Shown here: piece after piece, positions 25,243 to 33,932 of the stretch
How the letters are laid out: every line of letters starts with the position of its first letter
How positions within the stretch are numbered: the first letter of the stretch is position 1
Source: Nocardiopsis potens DSM 45234
Lineage (GTDB): Bacteria > Actinomycetota > Actinomycetes > Streptosporangiales > Streptosporangiaceae
NCBI RefSeq assembly: GCF_000341105.1
Contig: NZ_ANBB01000027.1
Coordinates: forward strand, 62,001 to 126,000
Length of the DNA stretch: 64,000 bases
Direction: 5' to 3'
Made by a program: the position numbers and the translations under genes
The notes under the pieces: model-generated
Told to the model about the DNA's origin: nothing
What the model saw: the letters and a program-made list of their open reading frames with translations, nothing else
Databases searched by the model: none

Positions 25243-25298
25243 ATTGGGATTTCGAGGTGCATAGTACACGCATTGCGATTTGCGTATTGCGATTTAGG
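25243..25298. promoter_or_regulatory. Triple ATTGSGATTT repeats in the XRE/HATPase gap
   Basis: ATTGGGATTTCG (25243-25254), ATTGCGATTTGCG (25272-25284) and ATTGCGATTTAGG (25286-25298) are direct repeats. The last two are 14 bp apart. On the minus strand TACTAT lies near 25262 as a possible -10 for the XRE gene, just beside them. They are candidate binding sites for the XRE regulator. Confidence 0.65.
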
Positions 25299-25371
25299 TT
25301 CGACGCAGGCAGTCTATGGGCACTGGTCGTACTCGCGCCATCACTCGGCGCGCGAACCCCCTGGGGGCACC

Positions 25372-25890
25372 ATGTCCGCTACTTCCGAGACCTCCCGCAG
25401 CGCATGGCCGTTCCACTCGGTGCGCTGGGAGCCGCGCGTCTACCCCGGCCGGCTGAAGCAGGCCTCCCGGGTCCGCGCGCACATCCGCCGTGACCTCGCC
25501 GGGTTCCCCGACGACACCGTCGGCACCCTCCAGCTCTGCTGCTCCGAGCTCTTCGCCAACGCCGTCAGCTACACCGCCTCCGGCGAAGAAGGCGGCGAGG
25601 TCGTCCGCCGCCTCTGCCTGCACCGCCCCGACACCCTCCGCCTGGAGGTCACCGACGGCGGCTGGACCGACCGCCGCCCTGCCGTCCCGGACGACCGCAG
25701 CGACCGCGACTGGGCCACCGCCGAAGGCCAGCGCGGCCTCCTCCTGGTCACCGCCTGTGCCACCGAGTGGGGCTACTTCCAGGTCGTCCCGCACCCCGGC
25801 CTCAACCTGGGCCTCCGCGTCTGGGCCGACTTCCCCGTCGACCCCGGCCGCGTCCCCGCCGGCCTGGAGCGCTACATCTTCGCCCACTGA
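25372..25890 (+). CDS. HATPase_c anti-sigma-factor-like ATP-binding protein
   Basis: The 172-aa product has a GHKL ATPase core: LQLCCSELFANAVSYTASGE (N-box), LRLEVTDGGWTDRRPAVPDD (the D-G motif), EGQRGLLLVTACATEWGY, without any phospho-acceptor domain. Such stand-alone RsbW-like proteins are abundant in actinomycetes next to XRE/DUF397 pairs and may be anti-sigma or anti-anti-sigma switch kinases. The gene is divergent from the XRE operon across shared repeats. Confidence 0.87.
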   Translation: MSATSETSRSAWPFHSVRWEPRVYPGRLKQASRVRAHIRRDLAGFPDDTVGTLQLCCSELFANAVSYTASGEEGGEVVRRLCLHRPDTLRLEVTDGGWTDRRPAVPDDRSDRDWATAEGQRGLLLVTACATEWGYFQVVPHPGLNLGLRVWADFPVDPGRVPAGLERYIFAH

Positions 25891-26116
25891 ACACCGGGCG
25901 ATCCAGACGCCGCGGCCGCCCCGGGAGGAGCACCCCGGTGGGCGGAGAGAAGAGGTACCGGTGCCGCGTTCGAGGGGGCGGCACCGGCACCGATGGGGAA
26001 GTCCCCGCCGGACGGACGGGTGGGGGCGGCCGCGGCTCTACCTCTCACGACCTCTCACGACCCCTCGCGAACTCACCGCCACTTCTATGCCCCACCGGGC
26101 AGGAAGAAGCCAACCG

Positions 26117-26629
26117 ATGGACCCGTCAACCAGGAAGACCACCACCGGCGCCCCCGCGCACACCGCAGCCGAGGCCGCGTCCGCCACCGAACCCCGCCCG
26201 GACCTGCGCGCGGTCCTGGCGGCGCCCAGGGGGCAGCGGTTCAGCCGTCCCCGCCGCTACGCCCGGCCCCTCCCGCCGAACCGCCCCGAGCGGCGCACCA
26301 CCCTGGAGCCCCCGGCGCCCGGCCCGGCCGAGCGCGGCGCCCTCCCGCCGTGGCTCTCCCAGCTGAGAACCGAACTCGCCCCCGAAGCCCGCGCCGCCGC
26401 CCCGCACGCCGGCCCCGTGCGCACCGCCCGCCGGTCCAGCCCGTCGTCCCGAATGCCTCCCGCGCGCCCTGCACCCGCTCGGCGCCTAGTAGCCGGCCGT
26501 GACCGCCGACGCCCCCGCCGTCCGCGTCGCTGGACCGGCCCGCGCTTCATCGGCTGCGAGACCGTGCCCTACACCTGCACCATCCTGGGCATGCTGCTGG
26601 CCGCCTACCTTCTCGGCCTCCTCGGCTGA
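26117..26629 (+). CDS. Hypothetical Pro/Arg-rich protein with a C-terminal membrane segment
   Basis: ATG 26117 follows AGGAAGAAG. The 170-aa product is rich in Pro, Ala and Arg, probably disordered, and ends with CTILGMLLAAYLLGLLG, a hydrophobic helix typical of tail-anchored proteins. Codon third positions are mostly G/C, as for real genes here, but low complexity weakens the call. It is followed by a strong hairpin at 26647-26682. No family recognised. Confidence 0.45.
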   Translation: MDPSTRKTTTGAPAHTAAEAASATEPRPDLRAVLAAPRGQRFSRPRRYARPLPPNRPERRTTLEPPAPGPAERGALPPWLSQLRTELAPEARAAAPHAGPVRTARRSSPSSRMPPARPAPARRLVAGRDRRRPRRPRRWTGPRFIGCETVPYTCTILGMLLAAYLLGLLG

Positions 26630-26646
26630 GAGCACCGAGAGGGCAT

Positions 26647-26682
26647 GCGGGCCCGGTGGAGGCATCCCCCCGCCGGGCCCGC
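26647..26682. terminator. Hairpin separating convergent genes
   Basis: GCGGGCCCGG (26647-26656) pairs exactly with CCGGGCCCGC (26673-26682) across a 16-nt loop, 18 nt after the stop at 26629. The rest of the 312-bp gap to 26941 carries no gene I can support and marks the change to lower GC. Confidence 0.65.
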
Positions 26683-26941
26683 GTTCGGAGGCGATCGGGT
26701 TCTCGAGCTCCGCGGCTGATTCAAAGTCGCCACCGCTGAGCCTCCATGTGCTGGGGCGGGAAAGCCGTCGAGGCGAGACTTTGAAACACCCCTGTCGGAA
26801 CTCCGCCGGAAAATCGGACACAGGCCGCCTGGCGGCGCCTCTCTTCCCGGCACATATCGAGCAGCTGGCGTCCTTCCTCTCCTCAGAGCTTACGCACCGA
26901 TGATCTGCCTGTCGCGCTCGAGAGTGTCTCGATGAAGAGCA

Positions 26942-28390
26942 TCAAATGTGCGATCTCTTGAGTGTTCCCGGAGGTGGAAGAGAATCTTCTTCTCGGGGCG
27001 CCGGCCATCGCCGTGTTCTTTCCCTGTTTTTGTAGGGGCGGGGATCGCTATCCCAGTCGACTGCCCAGCCTGGAATCTTGACCCCGGATCCGTATACCGC
27101 GACGGGAGCGAAAGAGGGGGTCGTCTTAAATTTTGCCCCAGTGAAATCGATTTCCATTTCAAGGGCGGTGTGCGCGACGCAGATGTCTCCGGTGAATTCT
27201 GTGTTGCGAAAATTTGAGATCGATACAGAGCGTGAGGACATTGACATGTCCCGGATCTTCGCCCCTTGAAATTCAAGTCCAGACATGTCGGATTCTTCGA
27301 ATCGAATGCGATCGTTCAAGTGGGTGTTCGTGAAGTTGGCGGATCGAATTTCGCATTCCCTGATCGTGATGGGGCCAGTGAATCGGGCGCCGCGAAAATC
27401 TGCTCCCTCGAGTGTTATTCCATTCAAATCCAGCGAAGGAATGACCGCTCCGGCTAGATTCCAAGAGTGCTTTCCCCAGTCTTTGGGGGTGCGTATGTAT
27501 CCTTGGCGTTGGATGTACTGTATTTCTGGGTAGAGATAAGGGTTGTCGGGGAGGTGGCGGATCAGAATTTCTATGGCTGTTCGACGCTCGTCGCATGCGG
27601 CCGGCCAGGCCGGGTCGAAAGGAGTCTCATTTTCTGGAGCGGGTACGGCTACGCCGTCTGGAAGGGGGCGGCGGAGGAATGAGCACAGGACTTGGACAAT
27701 GGGTGATCGCCAACGCGGGTATTCATCCGCAATGCTTCCCAGGGAAGCCAGTGCTCCTTGTCGTGAAGTCGCATGCTCGGACTCGAGTAGGTTGAGCGCG
27801 GAAACGTATATTTCATTTATTCGGGGCTCTTCGGCGTCTTGCTGATTTAGTTCTGCGATGCGTCGGTCATGTAGGTGGATGTATTCTTGATGTTGTTGTT
27901 TTCGGGCGGCCAAGAGAACGGTGAGTGCTGCACCGGTCGCCCCGCCTACCGCGAGTCCGGCCTTGATCGCGTCCAACTGCTGGCCGGGTTCCGCGACGGA
28001 GAGCATCCAAGTTGTACTCGCCCACGTCGAGAACGCCACTGCGGCGGTTCCGCCGAGGACCCACCAGCGCGAAAACGGGTAGAGGGAACCTGCGGGGCGG
28101 GATCGTTCTCTCCAAATTAGAACACCATGGACCACCAACAGAGTGCCGGCCAGAGCTGTGAACCAGGGGATGGGAACTGAACGTATCAGCTCCTGCGCCG
28201 GTCCCCACAAGTGATCTAGTGCCCATAGGATGAAAAGAAATCCAATAAAAAATATAATGGGTAAGCGAACCCATTTCGTGAAGCTGGAGGCTGGGGATGG
28301 GATTTCGCTGAAAAGTGCGGCGCCTTCCTGGTGTAGGCGCCTTGCTCGATGTGAAGCGAGGTTGTCATTGAATGGATTGTATCTACGCAA
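26942..28390 (-). CDS. Membrane-anchored pentapeptide-repeat protein in a lower-GC island
   Basis: The start is TTG 28390 with GGTGAG just upstream; no in-frame ATG or GTG is near. The 482-aa protein has transmembrane segments at about 39-58, 74-91, 108-130 and 145-162. A helical region with LHDRRIAELNQQ follows. From about residue 300 there are pentapeptide repeats (LDLNGITLEGADFRGARF, IRSANFTNTHLNDRIRF, MSGLEFQGAKIRDMSM), then a charged tail. GC is clearly lower than in neighbours, and more codons end in A/T, suggesting horizontal acquisition. Function is unknown; membrane pentapeptide proteins are sometimes linked to defence or stress. Confidence 0.8.
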   Translation of the reverse strand: MRRYNPFNDNLASHRARRLHQEGAALFSEIPSPASSFTKWVRLPIIFFIGFLFILWALDHLWGPAQELIRSVPIPWFTALAGTLLVVHGVLIWRERSRPAGSLYPFSRWWVLGGTAAVAFSTWASTTWMLSVAEPGQQLDAIKAGLAVGGATGAALTVLLAARKQQHQEYIHLHDRRIAELNQQDAEEPRINEIYVSALNLLESEHATSRQGALASLGSIADEYPRWRSPIVQVLCSFLRRPLPDGVAVPAPENETPFDPAWPAACDERRTAIEILIRHLPDNPYLYPEIQYIQRQGYIRTPKDWGKHSWNLAGAVIPSLDLNGITLEGADFRGARFTGPITIRECEIRSANFTNTHLNDRIRFEESDMSGLEFQGAKIRDMSMSSRSVSISNFRNTEFTGDICVAHTALEMEIDFTGAKFKTTPSFAPVAVYGSGVKIPGWAVDWDSDPRPYKNRERTRRWPAPREEDSLPPPGTLKRSHI

Positions 28391-28604
28391 ATCTCACCGC
28401 CGACCTTGTTGATCTCCGATATTGAACTCTACTGTCTTTATGTGGGGTCGCCGAAAAGGTATCCTCATTTTAGCTTTCCCTTGGCGTGTAGGGGGAAAGG
28501 GACGTGTGGCCAGTGCAGAGCCGCGGCCGGTTCGAAACCGTCGGCAGTGGAGAAACCAGCCGGGGTGCGGTCCCGAGAAGGCCTCGATCCGACCTCTCCC
28601 GGGA

Positions 28605-30032
28605 TCAGTCCAGCGGCGGGCGGCGCCGGCCGTGGCCGGTCGCCGCCTCGAAGGCGGCCGCACGGCCGAGCAGGGCGCGCTCGCCGCGGGGCGGGCCGAC
28701 CAGCTGTACCCCGACCGGCAGCCCGCCCGGGGTGAACCCGCCGGGCACCGAGACCGCCGGGCAGCCGGTGGCGCTCACCCAGTAGCAGGAGGCCATCCAG
28801 CCCAGGTAGTCCGGCATCGGGACGCCCGCCACCTCCGCCGGGTATTCCAGGTCGGCGTCGAACGGCGCGACCTGGCTCACCGGCAGCAGCAGCACGTCGA
28901 ACCGCTCGAAGAACGCGCGGAACCGGTGGTAGAGCCCGGTGAGCGCGACCTGGGCCCGGCCCACCTGTCCGCCGGTCAGCGCCGAGCCCTGGGCGGCGTT
29001 GGCCGCCACCGCCTCCTTGACCCGGCCGGGGTGGGCGTCGATCAGGTCGCCGAGCAGCAGGTGGAACCGCCAGGCGCGCAGGGTGCGGAAGGCCTCCTCG
29101 GCGCCGGAGAAGTCCGGACGGACCTCCTCCACCGAGGCGCCGAGCCGCTCCATCACCCGACCGGCCTCGGCGGTCACCGCCGCCACCTCGGGCTCGACCG
29201 GCAGGGCGCCGCCGAAGTCCGGGGCGAGCGCCGCCCGCACCCCCGCCAGACCGGCGTCCGGTACCTCGGCGAACGGCGCCCCGGGGTCCCCCAGCGCGGT
29301 CGGCGTCCGCGGGTCCGGCCCGGCGATCACCGACAGCAGCAGCGCGGCGTCGGCGACGGTCCGCCCCATCGGGCCGGGCGTGCCCAGGGGATCCCACAGC
29401 AGCGGCGCCGGCCAGGCCGGGACCCGCCCCGGGGTCGGCCGCAGCCCCACCACGTTGCAGAACGACGCCGGGTTGCGCAGCGAGCCGCCCATGTCGGAAC
29501 CGTCGGCGATCGGGTGCAGCCCGGCGGCGAGCGCGGCCGCCGCCCCGCCGCTGCTGCCGCCCGCCGACCGGGACGTGTCGTAGGGGTTGCGGGTGGTGCC
29601 GAACACCGGGTTGAAGGTGTGCGAGCCCGCGGCGAACTCCGGGACGTTGGTCTTGCCGACGACGATCGCGCCGGCCGCGCGCATCCGCTCCACGATGAGC
29701 GCGTCGGCGCCGGGCACGTGCTCGGCGAAGACCGGCGAGCCGTGCGTGGTGCGCAGCCCCGCGGTGTCGTGCACGTCCTTGACCGCCACCGGCAGCCCGT
29801 GCAGCGGGCCCGGGGCGGCGCCGCGCGCCAGCCGCTCGTCGGCGGCCGCGGCCTCCTCCATCGCCCGGTCCGCGCACCGGGTGACGACCGCGTTGATCAG
29901 CGGATCGACCGCGTGGATCCGGTCCAGGTGCGCCCGCACCGCCTCGCGGGCCGACACCTCGCGCCCGCGCAGCAGCCGGGCCAGCTCGACGGCGTCGGTG
30001 TAGTGCAGCGGGTCCGGACCGGTGTCGCTCAC
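28605..30032 (-). CDS. Amidase-signature family amidase
   Basis: GTG 30032 (VSDTGPDPLHYTD) has GGAG five nt upstream and is preferred over an upstream start at 30083. The 475-aa protein has PVAVKDVHDTAGLRTTHGS (catalytic Lys about 85), SRSAGGSSGGAAAALAAG (cis-Ser about 160) and GSDMGGSLRNPASFCNVVGL (nucleophile Ser about 184), the complete Ser-cisSer-Lys triad. It hydrolyses a carboxamide in the cytoplasm; the substrate cannot be read. It is divergent from an XRE-cupin gene that probably regulates it. Confidence 0.9.
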   Translation of the reverse strand: MSDTGPDPLHYTDAVELARLLRGREVSAREAVRAHLDRIHAVDPLINAVVTRCADRAMEEAAAADERLARGAAPGPLHGLPVAVKDVHDTAGLRTTHGSPVFAEHVPGADALIVERMRAAGAIVVGKTNVPEFAAGSHTFNPVFGTTRNPYDTSRSAGGSSGGAAAALAAGLHPIADGSDMGGSLRNPASFCNVVGLRPTPGRVPAWPAPLLWDPLGTPGPMGRTVADAALLLSVIAGPDPRTPTALGDPGAPFAEVPDAGLAGVRAALAPDFGGALPVEPEVAAVTAEAGRVMERLGASVEEVRPDFSGAEEAFRTLRAWRFHLLLGDLIDAHPGRVKEAVAANAAQGSALTGGQVGRAQVALTGLYHRFRAFFERFDVLLLPVSQVAPFDADLEYPAEVAGVPMPDYLGWMASCYWVSATGCPAVSVPGGFTPGGLPVGVQLVGPPRGERALLGRAAAFEAATGHGRRRPPLD

Positions 30033-30283
30033 GGGGGCTCCGTTCTCTCCGGGGAGGGTGCGCCCTGCGGTGGCCCGGGCCACCGCAGGGACGGGGGATT
30101 CCTACCCGCGGACCGGCGGAGAACCGGCGTCCGGCCGGCCTGTGCCGGAAACGCCCACTACGGCCGCACGGGCACGGGCGTTGTACATTTCAGTGAACGC
30201 TCTGCGGGGCGGTGCGGAAGCGGGCGGTGCGCCGCCCGGGTCGGGTCGGGCCCCGAGGGGCGGAAGACGGAAGAGGTGCTGCG

Positions 30284-30892
30284 GTGGTCCGCGAACGGAG
30301 CGGCCGGGTGCTCGCGGCCAACCTGCGGGTGCTGCGGGAGAAGGCGGGGCTGTCGCTGTCGGAGCTGGCCCGCCGGTCGGACATCGCCAAGGGGACGCTC
30401 TCCCAGCTGGAGTCCGGCTCAGGCAACCCCACCCTGGAGACGGTGTTCAGTCTGTCGAACGCTCTGGAGGTGCCGGTCTCCTCGCTGCTGGCCGAGCACG
30501 GCGACCCCGACGCCGTCCTGGTCCGCTCCGCCGACGTGGAGGAGTTCAGCGGGGACGCCGTCGACCTGCGGATGCTGCGCCGCCTGGACCTGTCCGATGC
30601 CACCTTCGAACTGTACGACCAGCGCATCCGCCCGGGCGAGGAGCAGCACTCCGACGGCCACCCCGGGCGCGAGCACCACATCGTCACCCGGGGCGTGCTC
30701 CGGCTGGGTCCGGTGGACGCCCCCTACGAGCTGCACCCCGGCGACTACGTGTGCTTCTCCGCCGACCGCCCGCACTCCTACGCGGCGCTGGGGGAGGAGA
30801 CCGTCACCTCGGTCCTGCTGCTCGAATACCCGGCGGGCCCGGCCCTGCACGGCCGGGGCTGCTCGGCGGCGGGGCGCACCCGCCGGGGCTGA
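30284..30892 (+). CDS. XRE-cupin transcriptional regulator
   Basis: GTG 30284 follows GGAAGAGG at 30269-30276. The 202-aa protein has an N-terminal HTH (NLRVLREKAGLSLSELARRS, DIAKGTLSQLESGSGNPTLE) and a C-terminal cupin (EQHSDGHPGREHHIVTRGVL, LHPGDYVCFSADRPHSYAAL). Such regulators bind a small metabolite in the cupin and control adjacent catabolic genes. It is divergent from the amidase gene over about 250 bp. Confidence 0.9.
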   Translation: MVRERSGRVLAANLRVLREKAGLSLSELARRSDIAKGTLSQLESGSGNPTLETVFSLSNALEVPVSSLLAEHGDPDAVLVRSADVEEFSGDAVDLRMLRRLDLSDATFELYDQRIRPGEEQHSDGHPGREHHIVTRGVLRLGPVDAPYELHPGDYVCFSADRPHSYAALGEETVTSVLLLEYPAGPALHGRGCSAAGRTRRG

Positions 30893-31017
30893 ACCGCGCG
30901 GCCCGGGCCCGGGGCCGCTCCGCCGAGGGGTCGGGGAGGAAGGCCGCACGGGCCGGGCCCGCCGCACCGCCCCGGGGGAGGGGGGCGGCGCGGAACGCTT
31001 CCGCTACCGGGCGGCGC

Positions 31018-31158
31018 CTAGTTGTCGCACATGATCACCAGATAGCAGACGGTGATCACCCTGTCCCACTTGTCGGCGGCGGCGGGGGCGGCGGTCAGGC
31101 CCACCAGGGCCGCGGACAGGGCGAACGCGGCGGTGGTGCGGGCCAGGAAGCGCGCCAT
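31018..31158 (-). CDS. Small secreted two-cysteine peptide, 46 aa
   Basis: ATG 31158 has AGGAG 9 nt upstream. The predicted product is a signal peptide (MARFLARTTAAFALSAALVG then LTAAPAAA, n-region with two Arg, hydrophobic core, AxA cleavage site) followed by an 18-residue mature part DKWDRVITVCYLVIMCDN. The two Cys lie six residues apart and could form a disulphide ring. It is divergent from a beta-lactamase-like membrane protein. I do not recognise the family. A signalling peptide or envelope-acting peptide is speculative; very small genes are easy to over-call. Confidence 0.55.
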   Translation of the reverse strand: MARFLARTTAAFALSAALVGLTAAPAAADKWDRVITVCYLVIMCDN

Positions 31159-31322
31159 GACGGCAATCTCCTCACTTTTGGCAATGGAATCGTCACTTAT
31201 TGTTGCAGATTTGCGGAGGGGGCGGTCCCGCTACACGGAATCGGCGGCCCGCCCGGCCATGGGGTGCAGGGCGGCGCGGGGGCGGCTCCGCCGCTCTCCC
31301 GGGCGGGCCTAGGGTGGCGAGA

Positions 31323-32861
31323 GTGCCGATATCCCAGACCTTCCCGTTCCTTGCCCCCTGTTCCCCCCGTTCCCCGCGCCCGCCGCGCACCGGGCGCCCG
31401 GCCGCCGCCGCGTGCGCCGCGCTCCTCGCCGCCGCGACCGTTCTGCCCGGTGCGCCGGCCGCCTCGGCCGCCGACGAGGCGAAGGCGCTCCCCTCCGCGA
31501 TCGACGCCCTCGTACAGGAGTACCGGGACGCCGCCGGCGTGCCCGGTGTCGCGGTGGCCGTCACCCGGGGCGCGGAGACCGTGCACGCGGCCGGCTACGG
31601 CACCACCCCCGTCGGCGACCCCGTCACCGCGGACACCCCGATGGCGATGGCCTCGGTCAGCAAGTCCTTCACCGCGGCGGCGGTGCTGCAACTGGTCGAG
31701 GCCGGCGAGGTCGACCTCGACGAGCCGGTCCGCACCTACCTGCCCGAGTTCGAGATGGCCGACCCGCGCGCCGAGCGGATCACCGTGCTCCAGCTCCTCG
31801 ACCAGACCTCGGGCATGTCCGACACGACCTTCCCCGCCTTCACCCGGGAGCAGCCCGAGGACCTGCGCGAAGCGGTGGCGAGCATGCGCACCGGGCGGCT
31901 GGCCGCCGACCCGGGGGAGCGGCACGAGTACCACAACCCCAACACGCAGGTCGCCGCGCGCCTGGTCGAGGCGGTCGCGGGCAGGCCGTTCGCCGAGCAG
32001 CTGCGGGCGGGGGTCTTCGAACCGCTCGGCATGGAGAACAGCACCACCATCGACACCGACCGGGACCTGCCGCCGAGCGCGCACGGGCACCTCAAGGCCT
32101 TCGGGGCGCCGGTCGCGGCCCCCGAGCCCCGCGCCTTCGGCAACGGCTCCGGCGGCGTGATCAGCACCGCCGACGACATGGCGGCCTGGCTGATCGCGCA
32201 GAACAACGGGGGGAAGGGGGCCGGCGGCGCCCGGATCGCCTCGGCGGAGAGCATCGAGCGGATGCACACCCCCTCGCCGAACTCCGGCTCCTACGCGCTG
32301 GGCTGGTCGGTCGGGGAGACCCCGTCGGGGGCACCGGTGATCGCGCACGGCGGGGACCTGTTCACCTCGACCGCCTACCAGGCGCTGCTGCCCGAGTCCG
32401 GCCACGGCGTCGCGGTGATGGCCAACACCGGCATGGCCTACGGGGACGCCCAGGCCATCGCCGACGCGCTGATCACGCTGATCGAGGAGGAGGAGGCGCC
32501 CGCGCCGCCGTCGCAGGCCGCGCTCGTCTGGACCGACGTGCTGCTCACCGCCCTGGCCGCCGGCGCCGCCGCGGCGGCCTGGTTCGGCGCGCGGCGCGCA
32601 CCCCGCTGGGCGCGCCTCCGGGCGGGCAGGCCGCTCGGAGCGGCGCTGCGGCTGCTGCCGCTGGCCCTGCCCCCGCTGCTCTTCGCCGAGATCCACCGGG
32701 TCGTCGGCTTCCTCTTCCGGGGCCGCGACGTGGCCTGGATCCAGGTCTCCTACCTCTACCCCTCGTTCATGCTGCTGCTCGGCGCGGCGGCACTGGCCTG
32801 CGCGGTCGTCGCCGCCGCCCGCATCGCCTCCCTGGTCCGGAACCGGGCGCGGCGGGACTGA
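31323..32861 (+). CDS. Class C beta-lactamase-fold serine hydrolase with membrane tail
   Basis: GTG 31323 (VPISQTFPFLAP) gives 512 aa with an N-terminal signal region (AAACAALLAAATVLPGAPAA). The hydrolase domain has SVSK (Ser111-Lys114), YHN (Tyr203-Asn205) and HGG (His342), the catalytic motifs of PF00144 esterases and D-Ala-D-Ala peptidases. After about residue 395, three hydrophobic segments form a membrane anchor. The active site would face the outside, suggesting a cell-wall or ester/peptide hydrolase. A true beta-lactamase role is not implied. A hairpin follows at 32866. Confidence 0.87.
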   Translation: MPISQTFPFLAPCSPRSPRPPRTGRPAAAACAALLAAATVLPGAPAASAADEAKALPSAIDALVQEYRDAAGVPGVAVAVTRGAETVHAAGYGTTPVGDPVTADTPMAMASVSKSFTAAAVLQLVEAGEVDLDEPVRTYLPEFEMADPRAERITVLQLLDQTSGMSDTTFPAFTREQPEDLREAVASMRTGRLAADPGERHEYHNPNTQVAARLVEAVAGRPFAEQLRAGVFEPLGMENSTTIDTDRDLPPSAHGHLKAFGAPVAAPEPRAFGNGSGGVISTADDMAAWLIAQNNGGKGAGGARIASAESIERMHTPSPNSGSYALGWSVGETPSGAPVIAHGGDLFTSTAYQALLPESGHGVAVMANTGMAYGDAQAIADALITLIEEEEAPAPPSQAALVWTDVLLTALAAGAAAAAWFGARRAPRWARLRAGRPLGAALRLLPLALPPLLFAEIHRVVGFLFRGRDVAWIQVSYLYPSFMLLLGAAALACAVVAAARIASLVRNRARRD

Positions 32862-32865
32862 CCCG

Positions 32866-32885
32866 AGCAGGGCGCCTCCCCTGCT
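32866..32885 (+). terminator. Terminator hairpin after the serine hydrolase
   Basis: AGCAGGG-6 nt-CCCTGCT lies 5 nt after the stop codon and just before repeat element copy 2. Confidence 0.6.
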
Positions 32886-32934
32886 GAAAGGCTGCCGGAT
32901 GTGCAGGCGACTCCGCACGGCGACAGCGGCCGAC

Positions 32935-33393
32935 CCACCTCACCCGGGTGGGGAGCGAGAGTTCAAGCGGGCGGCGACGGCAGCGGTAGGGGCGGGGTTG
33001 GGCGCCTCACCCGGGCGCGGCGCCTCGCGGGGCGGGGGTTCAGACCGGCGGCGAGGGCGGGAGGGAGGCGTGCCGGCCGGTCGGTTCGGCGCGGGGCCTC
33101 GCGGAGTGGAGGTTCAGGCGGGCGGCGACGGCCAAGGAGGGGCCGAGGTCCGGCGCCTCACCCGGGCGCGGCGTCTCACGGGGCGAGGGTTCAAACCGGC
33201 GGCGACGGCGCAGGTAGGAACCGGGCCAGGCGCCCCACCCGGGCGCGGCGCCTCGCGGAGCGAAGGTTCAAGCGGGCGGCGAGGGCGGGAGGGGGACCGG
33301 CCGGTCGGTCGGCGCGGCGCCCCACGGAGCGGAGGTTCAAACGGGCGGCGACGGCAGCGGTGGGGCGGGGCGGAGGCGGCCGCCCGGGCGCGG
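32935..33393 (+). repeat. Left array of copy 2, six units, forward orientation
   Basis: GGTTCAAGCGGGCGGCGA-type anchors occur at about 32961, 33039, 33112, 33189, 33266 and 33335 (spacing 78, 73, 77, 77, 69 bp). Each unit ends in GCGCGGCGCC. Two linker types are seen: GACCGGCCGGTCGGTC and a longer GC-rich one ending GCCTCACCCGG. Confidence 0.88.
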
Positions 33394-33932
33394 CGCCCCG
33401 GCGGTGCGGGTGGGCCCGCCCGAGCCGAGCAGAGTGGCCTTATCCCCTATGCCGGGTTCGCGGCAGGGAACAGGCAGGGGCGGGGGCGGCCTGCGCACCG
33501 CGAGAGCACCCCGATTACATCTACCAGCGAGTAGTAGCCCCCAGGCCCCCACCACCCCCTCCCCGGTCACCCAGAGTGGCCAAAGCGGGGCCTCTCGGGA
33601 GGGCAAAAGCGACATCTCGCCCTCACTCCTGCCTCTCCTGGGTTTCGGCCCCCTGCATCCCGGCCTTGCGGGCGGCTCGAACCCCTCACCACCGGCCCGA
33701 CCGAGGCGATCCGGGCCTCTCGGGGGCCGATCCGGCCCAGGGTGCGCGCCCGGGAATCACCGGGGGGCTCTCGCGGTGCGCAGGGCGCCCCACCCCACCA
33801 TCACCGTGGGTATTCACCCAGGTCAGAGAGGTGCAGCGGTTTCAGAGGCGGCCGGCCCCGGCGCCCGGGCGGCGCGGGCACGGCCACCCCGCCACCCCGG
33901 CCCGCCCCGACCACTACCGCCCTGCTCTGCCG
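33394..33932 (+). repeat. Core of copy 2
   Basis: The 539-bp core contains an exact 17-bp inner inverted repeat (33491-33507 and 33767-33783) spanning 293 nt, a TGCCG-6-CGGCA hairpin near 33450, ATCTACCAGCGAGTAGTAG near 33519, and GGGTATTCACCCAGGT near 33811. It differs from copy 3 at only scattered positions plus one short replaced segment near its outer left end. No protein-coding frame is supported. Confidence 0.88.
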
